DNA of 64,000 bases. It comes from Lysobacterales bacterium. Its GTDB lineage: Bacteria > Pseudomonadota > Gammaproteobacteria > Xanthomonadales > SZUA-5. This document shows positions 62,374 to 64,000 of the stretch, one piece after another. Below the pieces are notes generated by a model. That model had not been told where the DNA came from. It searched no databases and saw only the letters and a list, made by a program, of their open reading frames with translations. The stretch covers positions 1 through 64,000 of the forward strand of contig JALHMH010000011.1 of the NCBI GenBank assembly GCA_022844165.1, written 5' to 3'. Within the stretch, counting starts at the first letter, position 1. Each line of letters begins with the position of its first letter. The translations under genes were made by a program, and so were the position numbers.

Positions 62374-64000
62374 TCAGGCAATGCGCCGAAGTTCCCACTC
62401 AACGCCGCGACACGCTTCAAGCGCCATTCGAAAGTTCAGTCGCTTGAGCGCATCCTCAACGGTTCGCATGGCGCCGAGCAAAGGCGCCGGGACCTGGTCC
62501 ATGAGCTCACGGAAAACATCGAGCGCCGCCATGTCGCCGTCGACCAGCGCCAGGACGAGTCGGTCCAGAGTTCTTTCGAATTCGTCCCGATCGAACTCAG
62601 CGAGCGGCACGGTCGATTGAGGCAGATCCGCGGGTTGCAATTGGTCTGCGGCTGCCTTCAGAGCCTCCGTCGCATCGCGAAAATCGCTGCGCAATTCGCC
62701 GAGCAACCGTTGTATTTCGGTTGCCGGCTTGCGTTTGCTCAGCGCACGTTCCAAGCGCCGGGCTTTCTCTGCCAGGGCTTCAGCACCGAGCGTTGCGGCC
62801 ACACCCTTGAGGGTGTGCGTTTGGGCAATGGCTTCGGCCGTGCGTTCGGCCATGATGGCGTCGCTCAGTCGCGCCGGCGTTTCCATTTGTTCGCGGCCGA
62901 ACAAGCGCGCCATTTGGGCATAGAGCGTTCGATTGCCGCCCAGACGGCGCAGCGCTTTTTCGGCATCAAGCACTGGCGTTTCTTCCTGGTCGGCGTTCGT
63001 GGTCTCGACAACGGGCGGCGGGGCACCGCGGCCGGCGAGCGCGAGCAGTGTGGCCACCAGGACATTGACATCAATGGGCTTGGCGAGGTGCGCGTTCATT
63101 CCAGCCGATCGACTTGAGGCGCGGTCTTCAGCGCTCGAGTTCGCGGTCATCGCAACAACGGGGAGTTCCTGATCGGAAAATCGCTGCCGGATCCGGCGCG
63201 TCGCTTCGTGGCCATCCATTTCCGGCATTTGGATATCCATCAACACCGCATCGAAGCTGTGATTTTCAAGCAGCGTGAGGGCGTCTTTAGCGAGCGCAGC
63301 CGACGCCACTCGTGCACCCTCGTCGCTCAGAATTTCCGCGACCACGTGGCGGTTTATCGGATGGTCCTCGACCAACAAGATCCGCATGCCGGTCAATCTC
63401 GGTACGCCTGGCGCCGGAGCGCTGCCTGAATCCGGATGCGGAACGACTGCGCCCGGCATCGAAAGGGTCAGCGTGAAAACACTGCCCACATGCGGTTCAC
63501 TTTCGACCGCCAGTTCGCCGCCCATCAACTGCACCAATGCATAGGTGATCGGCAGGCCCAGGCCAGTGCCGCCATAGCGTCGCGTCGTCGAGCCCTCGCC
63601 CTGGTAAAAGGCCTCGAAGATGCGCGCCTGCTGCTCGCGACTGATGCCAATTCCGCTGTCTTCGACAGCAAAGACCAGTGCTTCGGGCGCAGTGCCCGGC
63701 GCGACACGAAGGCGGACCTGACCCTGTTCGGTGAACTTAATCGCGTTACCGATTAAGTTCAGGAGAATCTGGCGCAGCCGCGCTGAGTCGCCGCTCAGGC
63801 CATCGCGGGTCGATGGGTCGATATCGAACGTCAGCCTCAGGTGCTTGTCGGAAGCGATCTCCTGAAAGACGTGTTCTAACTCCGACAGCATCGTGCGCAA
63901 GCTAAACGGCGCATGTTCGATGGACAGGCGCCCGGTTTCCAGTTTGGCGTAGTCCAGCAAGTCGTCCAGAATTGCCAACAGTGTGCGCGCCGCGCCGTCG
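62374..64000 (-). CDS. Hybrid sensor histidine kinase/response regulator, partial
   Basis: Truncated by the window edge; the frame is open through position 64000, so the N-terminus and sensor domain are missing. Visible parts in order: end of the HisKA helix (LDDLLDYAKLETGRLS), HATPase domain (LRQILLNLIGNAIKFTEQGQ, DSGIGIS, GGTGLGLPI), a receiver domain (ILLVEDHPINR, AVLMDIQMPEMDG, KPIDV) and a C-terminal HPt domain (HTLKGVAATLGAEALAEKAR with the phospho-accepting His). This is the BarA/ArcB-like multi-step phosphorelay architecture. The diguanylate cyclase response regulator just downstream is a plausible output partner. Confidence 0.93.
   Translation of the reverse strand, partial: DGAARTLLAILDDLLDYAKLETGRLSIEHAPFSLRTMLSELEHVFQEIASDKHLRLTFDIDPSTRDGLSGDSARLRQILLNLIGNAIKFTEQGQVRLRVAPGTAPEALVFAVEDSGIGISREQQARIFEAFYQGEGSTTRRYGGTGLGLPITYALVQLMGGELAVESEPHVGSVFTLTLSMPGAVVPHPDSGSAPAPGVPRLTGMRILLVEDHPINRHVVAEILSDEGARVASAALAKDALTLLENHSFDAVLMDIQMPEMDGHEATRRIRQRFSDQELPVVAMTANSSAEDRASSRSAGMNAHLAKPIDVNVLVATLLALAGRGAPPPVVETTNADQEETPVLDAEKALRRLGGNRTLYAQMARLFGREQMETPARLSDAIMAERTAEAIAQTHTLKGVAATLGAEALAEKARRLERALSKRKPATEIQRLLGELRSDFRDATEALKAAADQLQPADLPQSTVPLAEFDRDEFERTLDRLVLALVDGDMAALDVFRELMDQVPAPLLGAMRTVEDALKRLNFRMALEACRGVEWELRRIA

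Noticed and set aside
1..64000. CRISPR arrays, tRNA or rRNA genes, integrase or complete insertion sequence
   Set aside because: No regularly spaced direct repeats, cloverleaf sequences, rRNA signatures, or transposase/integrase motifs were seen on reading both strands; a covariance-model scan was not possible.

Overview
The window is a GC-rich, densely coded chromosomal segment with short gaps and many 4-base start/stop overlaps (ATGA or GTGA). The gene content points to a Gammaproteobacterium of the Xanthomonadales/Lysobacterales type, perhaps Rhodanobacteraceae-like. The signs are two-subunit glycyl-tRNA synthetase, type III pantothenate kinase, diheme cytochrome c4, BtuB behind a cobalamin riboswitch, a large TonB receptor beside an Asp/Asn beta-hydroxylase, an ECF sigma factor and a TPR-bearing Ser/Thr kinase of the kinds common in that order, and a secreted protein ending in DGFE. 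The taxonomy is inferred from gene content only. I saw no rRNA, tRNA, CRISPR array, prophage or intact insertion sequence.

Layout. 1-5 kb: three tandem hairpins, a phytase-like lipoprotein, then a minus-strand run VOC protein - M48 protease - dodecin - lgt - thyA. 5-11 kb: a dispersed repeat, a LysR regulator, an alpha/beta hydrolase, a DegT-type aminotransferase and an alkyl/aryl sulfatase. 11-18.5 kb: a 1350-residue gingipain-like (C25) protease, an HvfX-like DoxX membrane protein, coaX, an M23 peptidase, a PagL-like lipid A deacylase and a ComEA-like protein. 18.4-28.7 kb: an HD hydrolase and an unknown protein, pgk, penicillin acylase with an FmdB zinc ribbon, riboswitch-btuB, rppH, an EEP nuclease, dsbA and cytochrome c4. 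28.9-34.4 kb: accessory region with a beta-helix exoprotein, unknown genes, an ATPase remnant, an orphan ECF sigma factor, slyD and repeat fragments. 34.4-42.6 kb: divergent pbpC and alpha-2-macroglobulin. 42.7-49.6 kb: methyltransferase, TonB receptor, AspH-TPR protein, PhoX-like protein. 49.6-56.6 kb: repeat, dxs, then beta-lactamase - glyQ - vapB - vapC - glyS. 56.7-64 kb: a LuxR regulator / degenerate SufU / Rieske operon, a Ser/Thr kinase, thiS coupled to a diguanylate cyclase, and a hybrid histidine kinase cut by the window edge.

How the genes work together. Much of the window is envelope biology: lgt, pbpC with A2M, dsbA, M23 and M48 peptidases, PagL-like, beta-lactamase, penicillin acylase and TonB receptors. 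The most notable finding is a complete VapBC toxin-antitoxin pair inside the glyQ-glyS operon, with the toxin stop overlapping the glyS start. Others are a SufU-like protein that has lost two of its three cluster cysteines yet is coupled to a Rieske ferredoxin and a LuxR regulator; a perfect terminator hairpin inside the first codons of the gene after dsbA; and a repeat family whose ends supply stop codons to neighbouring genes.
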